A stretch of DNA of 64,000 nucleotides from positions 153,508,875-153,572,874 of the forward strand of contig CP136062.1 in the NCBI GenBank assembly GCA_032622095.1, read 5' to 3'. Positions 49,010 through 60,935 of the stretch are shown here, piece by piece. The position numbers and the translations under genes were made by a program. Positions within the stretch are counted from its first letter, which is position 1, and each line of letters starts with the position of its first letter. The DNA comes from Siphonodentalium dalli. Its lineage: Eukaryota > Mollusca > Scaphopoda > Gadilida > Siphonodentaliidae. The notes below the pieces were generated by a model. It had not been told where the DNA came from. It ran no database searches and worked only from the letters and a program-made list of their open reading frames with translations.

Positions 49010-50040
49010 AAAACAATTCCCCAACAAGGATAGCTCTATAATTAAAAAGGAGAATAACACCACTATTCATATTAAATTTCAATAAATATACAGCAGGAAA
49101 AACAGAGTGATATTAAATGCAGATGACAAAACATTTCCAGATGAACCAAGAAGAATAAATCTTGAATGGAAGATTCAAACGAAGTTTGAATGTGCACAGC
49201 TGGATAAACAGAGTGATATAACATTTTACACCCACAGGTTCCGAAAAAGAGTGAAAACAATCTGAAACAAGCAGACAACTCAGGTCAGGTGAACATTGCC
49301 AGTGTTCTCAAGTTCCCTGGAGAATTCCTTCACATAAATCTCATATTCTATATTGCCTACAATTTGATCAGAGCCATGAGGAGAATTCTCACAGAGATAC
49401 CGTATATAGATCATTATTCTTTGAAATGGTTGGTTGGCGATTGGAGGTGTTTCAACAGTTTTACAGGGAACCCATATTGTTATTTGCAATTCACCAATTT
49501 TATAACATGTTGACATTCGAATGACAGCAGGAATATTTTAAGTAATTAAAACACCACAGTAGTGCCATCGAAAATCAAATAGAAAAATACATTGTGTTGA
49601 TTTAAAATGTGATTTAGACCCATTGCCAAGTGTGACCAAATTGTTCACACAATCTACACTGATCCGTGACACCTCCTGCGATGAAAATAGAAAGATATTA
49701 ATGAATTATCTGTTAACACGAAATATTTGTTTGAAAAGAAAGGCACTGTTTAAAGTGATTGGTCATTTTGTGACATTTAGGGCAAACTTTCTCAGGGCTG
49801 ACTTTATACCCCCATTGACTTCTCTGGCTCTACACAGGTATGGTTCCATGACAATTATGGAAAGCCGTTATCACATTTATTAATAATTGGACTTATTAGC
49901 GTAAACCAGCCCTCAAAATTAGCTATGGCAAAAGGCAATGCCATAGAAGCCAATCTAGAAATGCAAGCAGTTCTTAAGAAATGCCATAGAAGAAAAATGC
50001 CAATTTCAAGGACTGCATAAATGTGGATCTCAATGTTGCT
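49010..50040. other. Non-coding intergenic sequence
   Basis: Several 60-86 codon frames on both strands without any domain. No RNA gene seen. Confidence 0.45.
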
Positions 50041-50043
50041 GAA

Positions 50044-50189
50044 CCCTTTCATGACGGGAGCTGTGTTGGTGCAGCATTAAAGATCCTGAACCAGTACATT
50101 CTCATATATATGAAAGTTTTGCATATATAAGATAATGCATTGGCACATGGTTTTCGCATATTATTCAGGAAGCTCCAGTTATGGAAGAG
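50044..50189. mobile_element. Family B MITE, short copy
   Basis: ccctttcatgacgggagc at left, aggaagctccagtt and ttaa (50190-50193) at right; one hairpin lost. Confidence 0.7.
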
Positions 50190-50800
50190 TTAACTTCAGT
50201 GTTCACGCAAAGCATCAAACGACTATGACAAGAGATCCAGATCTCTCATGCAGAGCAGTTAAAAGCTTTTTATATCTATAGTGATTAAGAATAGTAAAAT
50301 GTGAACACTAAGCTGGAAAATATTCGCAAGTAAGGATTCTCAATTCCCGATTTTCTGGGATGAGAACCAAACATGGCGTCACGGTGTTCACAGGCCAGCT
50401 CTCTTTTTTTCGAAATCGCCAAGCACCTGTTCATTGGTGTCGAGGATATCCCAACGAAAATGCGCAATTAATTGCAATTCCATTAAGCTTAATTTTTTCA
50501 TAAACGTGAAACCGGCCTCCCATAAAACAATTATTATAAACCACACCAGGACAACCGGCCCCATATCATATGCAGTTAAATATTAGAGTGTGTCGACTTG
50601 GTTTTGCCTTTCAGGGCTGGTTGTACCATAATGAAAGTTTGATATATATCCTGAGTTGTCAACATGGACTGGTTATGCCAAACAATTATGGGGCAGGTTA
50701 TCGATACTGTAGGTCACCATTTGTTACCCTCTGCTGAAAGTAACAGTGTGATTAGATTCTTATACTGTCAATGTGGTAGCACTGCCATCTGTTGTACAAT
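50190..50800. other. Non-coding intergenic sequence
   Basis: Nothing recognised. Confidence 0.45.
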
Positions 50801-50804
50801 ATAC

Positions 50805-50996
50805 CAATAACATGATTTTGGAGGGTGTTATGGTTTATTAATGGCCAGACAGGAATTATTTATATATATAACAGCCGAGGGCATATTAGCGGCCTGACTC
50901 AGAGACGTAGTCGAGGCCACTAATAGGCACAAGGGCTGTTAATGATTCCTGGAGGGCCGTTAATAAACCATGACACCCGACAAAATCATGTTATTA
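50805..50996. mobile_element. Fold-back MITE
   Basis: aataacatgattttg...ggtgttatggtttattaa and its inverse ttaataaaccatgacacc...caaaatcatgttatt, about 50-bp arms around a short core. Confidence 0.85.
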
Positions 50997-51224
50997 CTAT
51001 TATTACCACTCTCATCCTCATGTGATCACGTGATCGTTGATTTAACTGGAAGCGGGCACCGGGTGTTAACGAAAATAAAGGTTCATCAATGCCCGCTGCC
51101 TGTCAACTTCACCTAAAATTTTTTTAATCTTACTGTGCGAGTAATATACAGTTAATGTACTAGAGAACACTAAAGTTGTAATAATGATCAATCATGATCG
51201 AATCAATCGATTGAATTTGAAAGG

Positions 51225-51660
51225 GGAGCGGATAGATCAGTTGGTTTGTGGGCCGACCTCTGAGCTGTATATACCTTCGATATGGATGTCGAGGGTTCAA
51301 ATCCGACATGGTATCGGTCGAGCTTTGTGTCACCATCTACATCACGAATCAACCATTGATGCCAGGATAAGTGCTCTATGAACGATTCCAGAAGCAAAAA
51401 GAATCTCAGACAAATGAGAAAAATACGTAGTGGGCAAATTTCATACCTCCGCTCCTCTCATGTCATGGCCAGGGATGACAATACGCTAGGCACCCACCAT
51501 TGGGCCGAGAACCAACGCTAATGGCTGTGCAACAATCTGCGCATGTTGAAGATCCCTACCATGGTGAGGAAGTCCCGGATTCGGCCAAATTCCTGTATAA
51601 ATAAGGTGGATCTAATCGATCCAGGTTTATAATAGTCAGTATAATGAGATTAATGACTGC
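51225..51660 (+). mobile_element. tRNA-derived SINE
   Basis: Pol III A box gatagatcagttgg (51231-51244) and B box ggttcaaatcc (51294-51304) at normal spacing, followed by a non-tRNA body. No cloverleaf with intact acceptor stem is formed, so not a functional tRNA. Confidence 0.7.
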
Positions 51661-52844
51661 AAGGTGTAAAGACGAAGAAATTGCAATTTGAATTCATGAT
51701 CATGAACCGAAGTGTCGCTATTAACTCTCAAAATGCTGCCATCGGTGAATATGTTTACCGCGAATGAAGCTAACAGCCCGGTGGTGTCTAAGGGTGATTT
51801 GTGTTGGGTGGGGGGGGGGGGGGGGCGTGAGGGGTAGGGGTGTCATGAACAGATCAGCAGATGATAATCAGATAATTGACATCTTTTGAAGTTTTGTATC
51901 ATACTCATCATAGTTTCTAATAGTATTAAAACAATAATAATATCTGACTATGAATTTTATGATCATGACATGTTGACATCTCTAATATAGAATTAAATTA
52001 AGATTATTACCTAAAAACAAGTTTCACATGCTGCCAACACAGAACTGAAGTCGCTTGCGCATATAAAAACTTACACATTTGAGCACTATAAATAACTATC
52101 CGAATAAATATGCAGCTTAAATAATATACTGACATTTCATTCATTGTTTTTGTATATTTGCGTTTGAATGATAAGTTATAAGACGTAATGAACAATTGTA
52201 TCTTCAAATTTATTTAGGTGTTAAGCGACTACTTGCGGTTCTGCGTCCGTAAAAAAAGTAGTGGAATCTAAGCACCGACTTTTAGCTGACGCGATATGTC
52301 CATGCAGCGTTTTTCTTCGGTGCTTGCAAAATCATCAAATTGTGTTTCAGGCAACCTTTTACAAGATTATTTGAGGTTATCTATCGATATGCTGAGATAA
52401 TCTAATTTTATAAATTACCTCGGTCTTATATGTTGAACGAAAATGTTGTTTTTATCAAAGGAATAACCTAGTGTGTTTCCCATTTTCGTTTATGCAAATT
52501 ATGGGAATGGAATATTCTTGAAATCTGTATCTTTAGATATCTCAGTGCAGGAACCAATTTCTGTTTATAGATGCACTGGTTCAGGTGCTACCATGGCTGA
52601 GTAACTTTATAATACTGTCGTGTATCCAGTTGCGTTCTTTATCGTGCACACACCGAGGCGTGTACACGGGTCAGCCATTAATATGAGCGCCCGATCGGAC
52701 GGCGATCTGTTTATGTTACAAGTCAGTGTTGACACCTAGAGCAGGTGCTGGGCGTAGTTCAAGTTGAACATAAACACTATGTAATAAGTAATTTACACCA
52801 TGATGCTATGGTAATTGGTATGGTACTCACTTATTATAGTAAAC
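51661..52844. other. Non-coding intergenic sequence with a poly-G tract
   Basis: G homopolymer interrupted once near 51809-51825. No gene recognised. Confidence 0.45.
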
Positions 52845-54239
52845 TTAACTCTTTCACTGCCGATCGCAACTTGAGTCGAATTACCCATACACTGCCGATC
52901 GCAACTTGAGTCGAATCCTGACACCTTCGTCCCGTAACATCAATCCATGGGAAGTAACTCTATATTATTCTGTGAAAACAGTGTATGTGATGTAATCAAT
53001 TTTGAGTAACGAGAAACTCCCGGTTTAATTTTTTATATTTCGGTATGTCGGTCATCTTGTTTTGTGATTAAGTGGTCGCAGTCACGTGACCCTCCTGGTA
53101 TGGGAAGTGTTTTCCATTCCACAGAGACCAATACCTACAGTAATGTATTAATTAATCGACTCCATAACCACAGCAGAATTATGGGTAACTTTTCAGGATT
53201 TAGTCGGAAATATGGCTTGTTGCCATTCATCGGAAAGCTCTCCCAAGAGCTTTCCGATGAATGGCAACAAGCCATATTTCCGACTAAATCCTGAAAAGTT
53301 ACCCATAATTCTGCTGTGGTTAAGAAGTCGATTACTTAGAGCATTACTGTACCTGCATACCAAGTTTCAGGAATATACCTCTGCATATACAAAAGTTATT
53401 GCGAAATACCCAATAATATATGTATTTAGCAGAAATATACTAACTTGTTTTCGGTTCTCAATACTAACACCAACTTACACACCAAATTTCGTCAAAATAT
53501 CTCTGCAGATACAAAAGTTATTGAGAAATAATTAATTTTCCTTACATTTCGGTGTGGCGGCCATCTTGTTTTGTGATCATGCGATTCATGTGGTCACGGT
53601 CTCGTGACCCTCATGTGGTCACGGTCTCGTGACCCTGGCAGACTGAGGAGTGTTTTCAATTCACAAGTCCAATATCTAACTGTGCACCAAGTTTCACGAA
53701 CATACCTTTATAGATACAAAAGTTATTGAGCAATACCCAATCAGTATGTATTTAGCAGCAATATACATGTACCTGTACTAACATTATCTTATATTTCGGG
53801 ATGGTGGCCATCTTGTTTTGTGGTCACGTGAAATGTGACAATGGCGGACTAGAACATATTTTCTATTCCCAATACTGATACCTACTTAGTACTTACATAC
53901 CAACTTTCATGAAAATATCTCTACAGATACAAAAGTTATTGAGAAATACTGAAATTTTCTTATATTTTGGGGTGGTGGCCATCTTGTTTGTGGTCAAGCT
54001 ATCGTGGTCAGTGGTCACGTGACAATGGTGGACTGGGGCGTGTTTTCGTTCCCCTGACCAACAGCTACATGTACATGCATACTAGTACCAAGTTTCATGA
54101 AAATAGCTCAGCAGATACCAAAGTTATTGAGAAATACCCAATCCATATGTATTTAGCAGCAATATGCTACATGTACATGTATAGTATGCTTGGCAATAGC
54201 AGATCTGTCTGTGGTGCTGCATGGCAGTGAAAGAGTTAA
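52845..54239. mobile_element. Composite TIR element with internal tandem repeats
   Basis: Ends TTAACTCTTTCACTGCC and GGCAGTGAAAGAGTTAA are exact inverses including TTAA. Inside are about five units of roughly 200-250 bp carrying ggccatcttgttttgtg, ggtcacgtgac, accaagtttca, and gatacaaaagttattgag. A family C fold-back is nested at 53141. Confidence 0.85.
53141..53346. mobile_element. Family C fold-back MITE, second copy
   Basis: About 95 percent like 36312-36520, including gtaacttttcaggatttag and its inverse. Nested within the composite element 52845-54239. Confidence 0.92.
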
Positions 54240-54316
54240 ATGGTTGTTATGGCACATGACCTATTTCACGGATACAACAATTTTCAATAACAATACCATT
54301 AATCATGATAAAACAT

Positions 54317-54644
54317 GGGACACACTTTAAAGTGTAAGCCGAGGCTGGCTCCAAATAATAGGTGTAAGCAGGGTGTTATGTGATGTTAGGTCCGTTGTTT
54401 CTCAATGGATATGAATGGAATTTGGTGGATATGTCTGGGTTGAGACATGGAATACATTAACATTTGAATTGTTTTTAAATTCACAAATTTGTTGATTTTA
54501 TTCTCAACCCAGACATATAATCATATATACCAAATTTCATTCATATCCATTGAGAAACAATGGGCCTAACGCCACACAACACCCTGCTTACACCTTTTAT
54601 TTGGAGCCGGCCTCAGCCTCGGCTTACACTTAATAGTGTGTCCC
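54317..54644. mobile_element. Long-TIR MITE (GGGACACAC ends), hAT-like duplication
   Basis: Inverted arms of about 115 bp (gtgtaagccgaggctggctc etc.) with taaaacat / taaaacac on the two sides (7 of 8 match). Confidence 0.85.
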
Positions 54645-55314
54645 TAAAACACACAATAATGGCAATAGTTGAATGTCTTGGTTTTGTATGTTTTCTTCTA
54701 TTAAAGAGGATTAATTGCATTTTTTTTGGTGTTCAGTTTGATGCGACATTTAGAACACCACCCTTCCAGGTCGTTGAGTTGTTTTTGTAATCTGAATTCT
54801 AGAGTTTTGGGGTTTTGATAGGAATGGGGACAATAATGACTTCTAAGGGTTTCCCAAAATTAACCCAGAGATAGTGAGATGAACTCATAGAGAATAAGAG
54901 AAACTTTAATATTCAGAATGTGAAAACAGTTCTTTATTGTTATTTATGAATTCGCCGGTTTCTCGTTCAAACCGACTAATGTGATATACATGTACTGGCT
55001 ATTATCTTTGTCAACAAACGTGCCTAAAATAGTCTAAATGTCAAAATTGATGGGCATAACTTTGAAATATATTGTCATCTGAAATTAATATATTAATATA
55101 TATTAACTTAACACAAATTTTATTCCCAGGCCAACTCGTCCATGAAAGCTGGGCCAGCTCGCCCCAAAAACTGCCTGGACAGAGTTGGCCCTGGGACGAG
55201 CTGGCCCGGATCCATTTGTGATTCCCATTTTCCCCAACTCTGACCTATAACATTCCCAAAAAAAAATCCCAAAAAAGAATGGAAAAATCCATTGTGCAAC
55301 AGATAATCAACGTT
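54645..55314. other. Presumed MRPL3 upstream/promoter side, nothing specific
   Basis: Contains an imperfect inverted repeat at about 55133-55206 (ggccaactcgtcc / gggacgagctggcc). No clear promoter motif or upstream exon identified. Confidence 0.4.
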
Positions 55315-55535
55315 GTGTAGCCGTATATGTATTTTATCACTCGTTGTAGGATCTGTTGTGGTGCTAGTTATATTAAGACAAGAACTTTGTGTAGCCGTAC
55401 ATGTATTTTATCACTCGTTGTAGGATCTGTTGTGGTGCTAGTTATATTCAGACAAGAACTTTGTGTAGCCGTACATGTATTTTATCACTCGTTGTAGGAT
55501 CTGTTGTGGTGCTAGTTATATTCAGACAAGAAATA
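55315..55535 (+). repeat. 74-bp unit, three tandem copies, at the MRPL3 5' end
   Basis: The copies start near 55315, 55389 and 55463 and are almost identical (gtgtagccgtacatgtat at each start). Each holds an ATG and a pyrimidine-AG sequence, but only the third copy is in frame with the MRPL3 exon because 74 is not a multiple of three. Confidence 0.92.
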
Positions 55536-55731
55536 GAAAGAGAAGTGCAAGAGCACCGAGCTGGTTTGTTAAGAAAAAGAGGTTCACTCAGGACGAGCAT
55601 CTCACAGCCGACAATAGAGGATTCTTAAAGGAGTTAGTTACAGAACAATATGAGACGTCACCGGTGACATCAGTCGGGAGCTTCAGTCCACTGAGAGAAG
55701 AGCCGTGGCCGAGACAAGAATGGACATTTGA
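55475..55731 (+). CDS. MRPL3: MRPL3 exon containing DEHL and EPWP motifs (possible start codon)
   Basis: ATG 55475 is the first Met after an in-frame TAG at 55466. The frame reads RNRKRSARAPSWFVKKKRF, then QDEHLTADN and REEPWPRQEW, and ends two bases into a codon before GTGAGC. The exon could instead begin at the acceptor-like cactcgttgtag ending near 55497, with the leader on an upstream exon. Homology is clear only from about the WFVKKKRF position onward. Confidence 0.82.
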
Positions 55732-58700
55732 GTGAGCAGAATTTATTATGCCCCGACCCCCCGAAGGTGGTTCGTGGCATATAGTTGAGGGCTCCGTTCG
55801 TTCAAACATTTTGTGTGATAATTATCAGATTTCGTTGTTCATTGGCATTGTGATAGCACAGCTTGTGGGAAAGGACACCCACATACTACTGTTTTCATCC
55901 ATTAAATTTTACTAGAGTTACAGCCCTTTTTGACTGGAAATTTATTAATTTTGTGTCCACATGAAAAATTTCAGCTTGTAACTCAGGTATGGATCATCAG
56001 ATTTGTTTGTACTTTGGTATGGTGATAGCACAGCTTGTGGAAAGAATACCCACATCCTATGGGTTTCATCCATTAATTTTTACCAGAGTTGAAGCTTGTA
56101 ACTGAAGCATGGATCATCATAATTGGTTGTGTTTTGGTAGCACAGCTTGTGGGAAAGGATATCCATATGTATACCACGGGTTTCATCCATTCATTTTTAC
56201 CAGAGTTGCGGCCCTTTTTTACTTAGAAATTTGTGAATATTGTCTGTATGAACATTTCAGCTTTTAACTATGGCATGAATCATCAAATTTAGTTGTGCTT
56301 TTGGGGAAAGGATATCCACATATTATGGGTTTCGTCCACTAATATTTACCAAAGTTACAGCCCTTGTTTGACTTGGGAATTTCATTATTTTGTGTCCATA
56401 CGAACATTTCTACTTGGGCATGGAATCATCAGATTTGGTTGTGCTTTGGTATTTTTATAGCCCAGTTTATGGGAAAGGGATACCCAATTACTATGGGGTT
56501 TATTTGTTCATTGTTACCAGTGTTGCCGAAGTTGTTGGACTTAGAATTATATTTAATTTTCACTCTACAGACATTTTGCATTGTAGCTCCAATAGAAATT
56601 ATCAGACTTGAATGTTATTTGGAATGCTAATAGACTAGGATTTATTGAAGGATACTGGCAGGTTTTGTCCATGTATTTTTGTTAAGAGTTTTTGCCCTTG
56701 TTGAAAAAATCTATCTGTTGACATATCTCCAACCCCATTTGTGGTGCATGTGGTTGCTAAATGAAACCGTTGTTATTAAATGATATGACATTTATATTGG
56801 CCACATATCCGCTTTATTCAAACAATGAAAAGTATACATTGTATTTGGGACATTTCATGAGGGAACATTATTTTAGATCCATCAGGACAATTGAGTTAAA
56901 TGTTTTGAGAGCAAATTGCATGCATTCATTGAGGCAGTCACTGTTCTTATGCAACCATGAGTCGGATTGTATCCACCAATCCATGCAAAACTTAATAAGT
57001 GTTCAAAATTATTGTATAGTCACTAGACAGCGAGTGGCTTGAGTTTACACCCCATATCAACATAATTTTTTACACGATCATGTGTGTCACACGTTGCCCA
57101 ATCCACTTTCCATCAATTAATTACATCTTGTACATTCATAATTCATAATTTATTTATATCAAATTATTAAATTTGATTTTAAGATAACCTATTAACCTGA
57201 ATGTTTACAGAATACATCCTCAACTAATATTACTTATTTTTCTATATATTGTCAATATTAGATTGTTGTTATTACCAGGAATTTATTGAAATTGGCATAC
57301 AGTACCCCTTTAATCTGAACGACTTTGATGTTGACAATTTTTCAGCACAAGAAGAGCAGGACTACTAGCTCTGAAGATAGGTGTGCTTCCACAGTGGACA
57401 AACGACGGGGAAAGATTTTATGTCACTTTGCTGCAGGTCAGTCATGAGTGTGACTGTTGTATTATCTTCCTTCTTAAACAAATCATCTTTATTGATTAAC
57501 AGTTGGCTGCACAGTGAAAGGATTATTTTTGTCATATATCTATAGTTTGATTTCAATAATATATCACTGTTTTTCATGTAATACAGAACAATTGGGATGT
57601 GATTGTGACATACAGTGTTTCCATCATGGAGAGACATACCATTCATTTCCAGATATTCATACTGTCACTAACCATTTGCCAAAAGTATTAAAATATCAGA
57701 ATCTCTAATAACCCTTTCTGTACTAAATGGATTCTCCCATTCAGTTATAAAACTATACATTGGAATAGTCTATTATTCTTTTGGACAGATGTTCAGGTAA
57801 TAAGAGCTGATGACAGATAATACAAGTTCATAATATTTGTTGGGAAATGTTCAAATAATAAGTTCAACCTATGGTCATTTGTTGACCTTATTATCTGAAC
57901 ATTTCCTGAGTGATAACTACTCGTCAATGAGTAGTTAGTATAGAAAGGGTTAACTGGAGAAATAGGTGTATAGATTAGGGCTGTAACGACATGGAACTTC
58001 ACGATGCTATGCACATCGCGATGTTTATGTTGCGATGCGATGCGCATAACGATGTTTATGTTACGATGTGATGCACATTACGATGCAGAATTGCTACTTG
58101 CCACTATTAATTATGCCCCCGACTTGAAAAGTCGGCGGGTATATAGTCGACATCTCCGTCCGTACGTCCGTACAAACATTTTGCATTATTGTTCAGCAAC
58201 CGCTTGGCAGATTTAGCTGTTATTTAGTATGGTGATAGAGCAGCATGGGGGAACAGCTACATGCATAGCGCGGGTTTCATCCACCCATTTTCACCAGAGT
58301 TATGGCCCTTTTTTGACTTAGAAAATTCCAATTTAGTCCGTCCGTACAAACATTTAGCATTATTGTTCAGCAACCGCTGGGCAGATTTAGCTGATATTTG
58401 GTATGGTGATAGAGCAGCATGGGGGAACAGCTACATGCATAGCACGGGTTTCGTCCACACATTTTCACCAGAGTTATGGCCCTTTTTTTACTTAGAAAAT
58501 TCTAATTTTTCTCTTGTTTTTTGGGTTTCCAGATGATAGCATGAGCTTTGGTGGTACGATTGCAAATCCCGTATTTGTGTGGATCAGTTATATGAAAATA
58601 CATGTCAAGTGCGAATTTGGGTATAATCTGATGATTTTTGCCAGAGTTATGGGCCTTTTTTCAACTTAGAAAATTTGAATTTTCGCTTGTTTTTGGGTTT

Positions 58701-60609
58701 CCATATCGCTTGTTTTTGGGTTTCCGGAATTTCTAGTACGAACTTCTTTTGGAATGGTCATATAGACCTCCTCAGATATCCGCAGTTTAATCTAATTTAT
58801 CCTTCTCATTGATAAAATTGATAAGTCATGCTGGGAAATAAATTTGGGAAGCTAATTAATTGATTGTTGTTGAATAGCAATCAGTGAGTTTTGGATGCAA
58901 AAGTATACTTTTCGTAAATCGTGATTCATCACATCAGATATTGATGATGCAATGCACACAAAAATCGCAATGCATTGAAATCACGATGAATCATTGCAGC
59001 CCTAGTATAAATATACTAGAACTTTAAAACATACATGTAGCTGAAATACTGACCAAGTAACTGATCATATGTTATTCCTTCTTAATTGTAGGATTGACTT
59101 ACATTCACTTGGATTATCTCTTTGGTATTTCCTCAGTTACATTCCACAGCTCACACCTCCATTGTCAGCTCACACCTCCATTGTCAGCTCACACACTCCC
59201 ACTTCACAGCTCACACCTCCATTGTCAGCTCACACCTCCATTGTCATCTCACACCTCCATTGTCAGCTCACACCTCCATTGTCAGCTCACACCTCCATTG
59301 TCAGCTCACACCTCCATTGTCAGCTAATAGCTCACACTCTCACAACCCACAGCTCAGCTCACACCACAAATTCACAGCTCACACCACCATTCACAGCTCA
59401 TACCTCCATTGGCAGCTCTGTCTTCATCCTCCTTGTCCCTCTTTGATTTCACAAACAAGTCTTCTATTGAGTTATCCCTCTTTTATCACACTGACATTGA
59501 TAATGAAATTTCAGCAGCCTGTTGCTGCATCTTGTAATAATCTTGACCACCACCTTAAAAACACTTAATAAAACATATGGTACTCACCGAATAATTTAGC
59601 AATGGACTTTTGGTAACAAGCCTATTGCTTCAGCAGTTTCCACTGTTTTATACCATAGTTTGTATATCCAACTCTTTTGAAATTGTATTGTTTGTTTTAG
59701 GTCCTGGACAACCATGTGATTAGATATATTCCTCCCGAGAAGCTAAGACTGTCAGGTGGCTGGCGACCTTGGTGGGGTGATAGATTCGGCTCGCTTGTAG
59801 TTGGAGCTCTTAGTTGTGACCCCCATATGGTAAGATCAGTTGACATGTATTACTGGCCACTTGCTCAGATTTGAGTGTATCTTTGACTTAATTATTTGAC
59901 TTTTTATTAATTTTATTTCTAATTTATATTTACTAGAAACAAGAAAATAATCAGCTAAGTAGTCCTGATTCAGGGACTGTAGGTAATTAGGTTACAATTA
60001 TATAAATGATAATGAGCTCTGGAAACTTCTCCATAGCTTTCAGCCCGTGGTCTTCGTTGGTGGAATTTAATTGGATCAATTTCGAAATTGGGTTTGGTCC
60101 AACCAAAAATTTCTTTCAATGATTGTTCCTAAGATCAAAATTAAAACCGCGGGCCTCAAAAGCAACCTTTTTCTGGGGACGATGTGGCCAAGTGACCATT
60201 TATTATTACAATAAATAACTGAATGCATTTATTAAAACCCTTTCATAACAGCATTAAAGATCCTGTGCCATATGGGAGACTCGCATATATAAGAGAATGC
60301 ATTGGCTTACAAGGTCAATGTAAATTTTGTCAGGCCAATGTGTTGTCTTATATTTGCAAGGCTCCCTATATACATGTATAAGAGAATGCATTGGCACAGG
60401 GTTTTCGCAAAATTTCGAGAAGCCCCAGTCATGGTAGGGTTAACGGAATAGAGATATATGATGTGAAGGACGTTTGAAACTTAACAACATAACTGTCCTT
60501 TGTTTTCAGTTCACAAAAGATTACAACAATCTGTTTGCTGAAGCTGGTGTTCCACCAAAGCGAAAACTCACTCGGTTTGTCATAACTCCAAATGCAGCAA
60601 TCCAGCCAG
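55475..60609 (+). CDS. MRPL3: MRPL3 / uL3m, mitochondrial large-subunit ribosomal protein L3 (5' part, four exons; 3' end not in window)
   Basis: MRPL3 is a core protein of the mitochondrial ribosome large subunit, nuclear-encoded and imported into the matrix (known of the family). Four exons (55475-55731, 57346-57436, 59701-59829, 60510-60609) join in frame to 192 codons plus one base. They align with human MRPL3 in order: FTQDEHLTADN with DEHLSEEN, LREEPWPRQEW with LKDEPWPIHPW, GLLALKIGVLPQWTNDGE with GLIALKLGMMPLWTKDGQ, and GVPPKRK plus TPNAAIQPG with GLPPKQT plus TDNAAIKPG. The remaining roughly 150 residues (the main L3 fold after NAAIQPG) should follow in later exons, which I did not find before 64000. 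The N-terminal frame from 55475 is basic, with no acidic residue in its first 35 or so, as expected of a mitochondrial targeting peptide, but the true first exon is uncertain because of a 74-bp triplication. Confidence 0.92.
55748..56640 (+). repeat. Tandem repeat block in MRPL3 intron 1
   Basis: Starts tatgccccgacccc...ggcatatagttgagg, then four to five units of about 150-180 bp with atggatcatcagatt, gcacagcttgtggga and ttaccagagttgcagcc. A shorter related block is inside the element 57976-59004. Confidence 0.8.
56641..57275. other. Rest of MRPL3 intron 1
   Basis: AT-rich; a 93-codon frame (56761-57042) has no recognisable domain. Confidence 0.45.
57276..57314. mobile_element. Solo end of the AGGGGTACTGTA element family
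   Basis: tacagtacccctttaat preceded by tttattgaaattgg matches one terminus of the 1411-2055 element. It lies 32 bp before an MRPL3 exon acceptor. Confidence 0.6.
57346..57436 (+). CDS. MRPL3: MRPL3 exon (GLLALKIGVLPQW)
   Basis: Acceptor aatttttcag and donor GTCAGT. The first base completes the split codon; 30 codons follow, including RRAGLLALKIGVLPQWTN and YVTLLQ, strongly similar to human MRPL3. Confidence 0.93.
57709..57952. mobile_element. Family F MITE in MRPL3 intron 2
   Basis: Ends taaccctttctgtacta and tagtatagaaagggttaa are inverted. It contains a central inverted pair (aaatgttcaaataataag and cttattatctgaacattt). Confidence 0.75.
57976..59004. mobile_element. hAT-like element, MRPL3 intron 2
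   Basis: Terminal TAGGGCTGTAACGA and inverse of TAGGGCTGCAATGA with 8-bp flanks gtatagat / gtataaat (7 of 8). Subterminal cgatgc-rich repeats. Its interior carries the 'tatgcccccgacttgaaaag' repeat in two units. Confidence 0.87.
59145..59410 (+). repeat. 19-bp minisatellite in MRPL3 intron 2
   Basis: About nine units of cagctcacacctccattgt, then decayed units. Three overlapping 77-148 codon frames here are repeat artefacts. Confidence 0.95.
59701..59829 (+). CDS. MRPL3: MRPL3 exon (VLDNHVIRY)
   Basis: Acceptor tttgttttag and donor GTAAGA, 43 codons, phase 0 at both ends. It opens with VLDNHVIRYI, aligning with human VQDCHVLKYT, and continues through a variable Trp-rich loop to GALSCDPHM, which replaces the human KMATLSVG segment. 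Confidence 0.9.
60238..60439. mobile_element. Family B MITE, MRPL3 intron 3
   Basis: ccctttcataacagc at left, catggtaggg and ttaa (60440-60443) at right; internal hairpins as in 8829-9068. It ends 70 bp before the next exon. Confidence 0.8.
60510..60609 (+). CDS. MRPL3: MRPL3 exon (GVPPKRK...NAAIQPG)
   Basis: Acceptor tgttttcag and donor GTAATA. It encodes FTKDYNNLFAEAGVPPKRK and FVITPNAAIQP, matching the human segment with FYRELGLPPKQT and NAAIKPG. It ends one base into the Gly codon, so the next exon must start in phase 1; none was found by 64000. Confidence 0.93.
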
Positions 60610-60769
60610 GTAATAGTATTTTACTCAATTCAAAAGAAGTTAAGTGCTCATTACAAGCCAATTGCTAAGCAGTCATAATTTTAGATAGTTTTTCCCTTCT
60701 GTTCAGTTCCTATATCCTCGTTGTGATATAGCCTTGATGCTGAAACAACTTTAAACCCTAATCAGTCAA

Positions 60770-60935
60770 TAAAACTATATCCCCTAATTTGCAGAAGATA
60801 AATTACATAATCGAGGTAACTAATGGGTGAACATCACCAACTTCAACTGGGGAAATTTCAATCTGATCCTAGCAGTTGAGTTCTAAGCAGAATGAGGTTC
60901 CCAGAGGGTCAACTTGGTAATGCTAGCCCGCATAT
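60770..60935. mobile_element. Family D MITE fragment downstream of the last visible MRPL3 exon
   Basis: Contains tatatcccctaatttgcaga and aagcagaatgaggttcccag; the left terminus is missing. Confidence 0.6.

Noticed and set aside
51225-51310. tRNA gene
   Set aside because: A and B boxes are present but no acceptor stem or anticodon arm closes; fits a SINE head.
59069-59568. Frames of 77, 125 and 148 codons in three overlapping phases
   Set aside because: Produced by the 19-bp minisatellite in MRPL3 intron 2.
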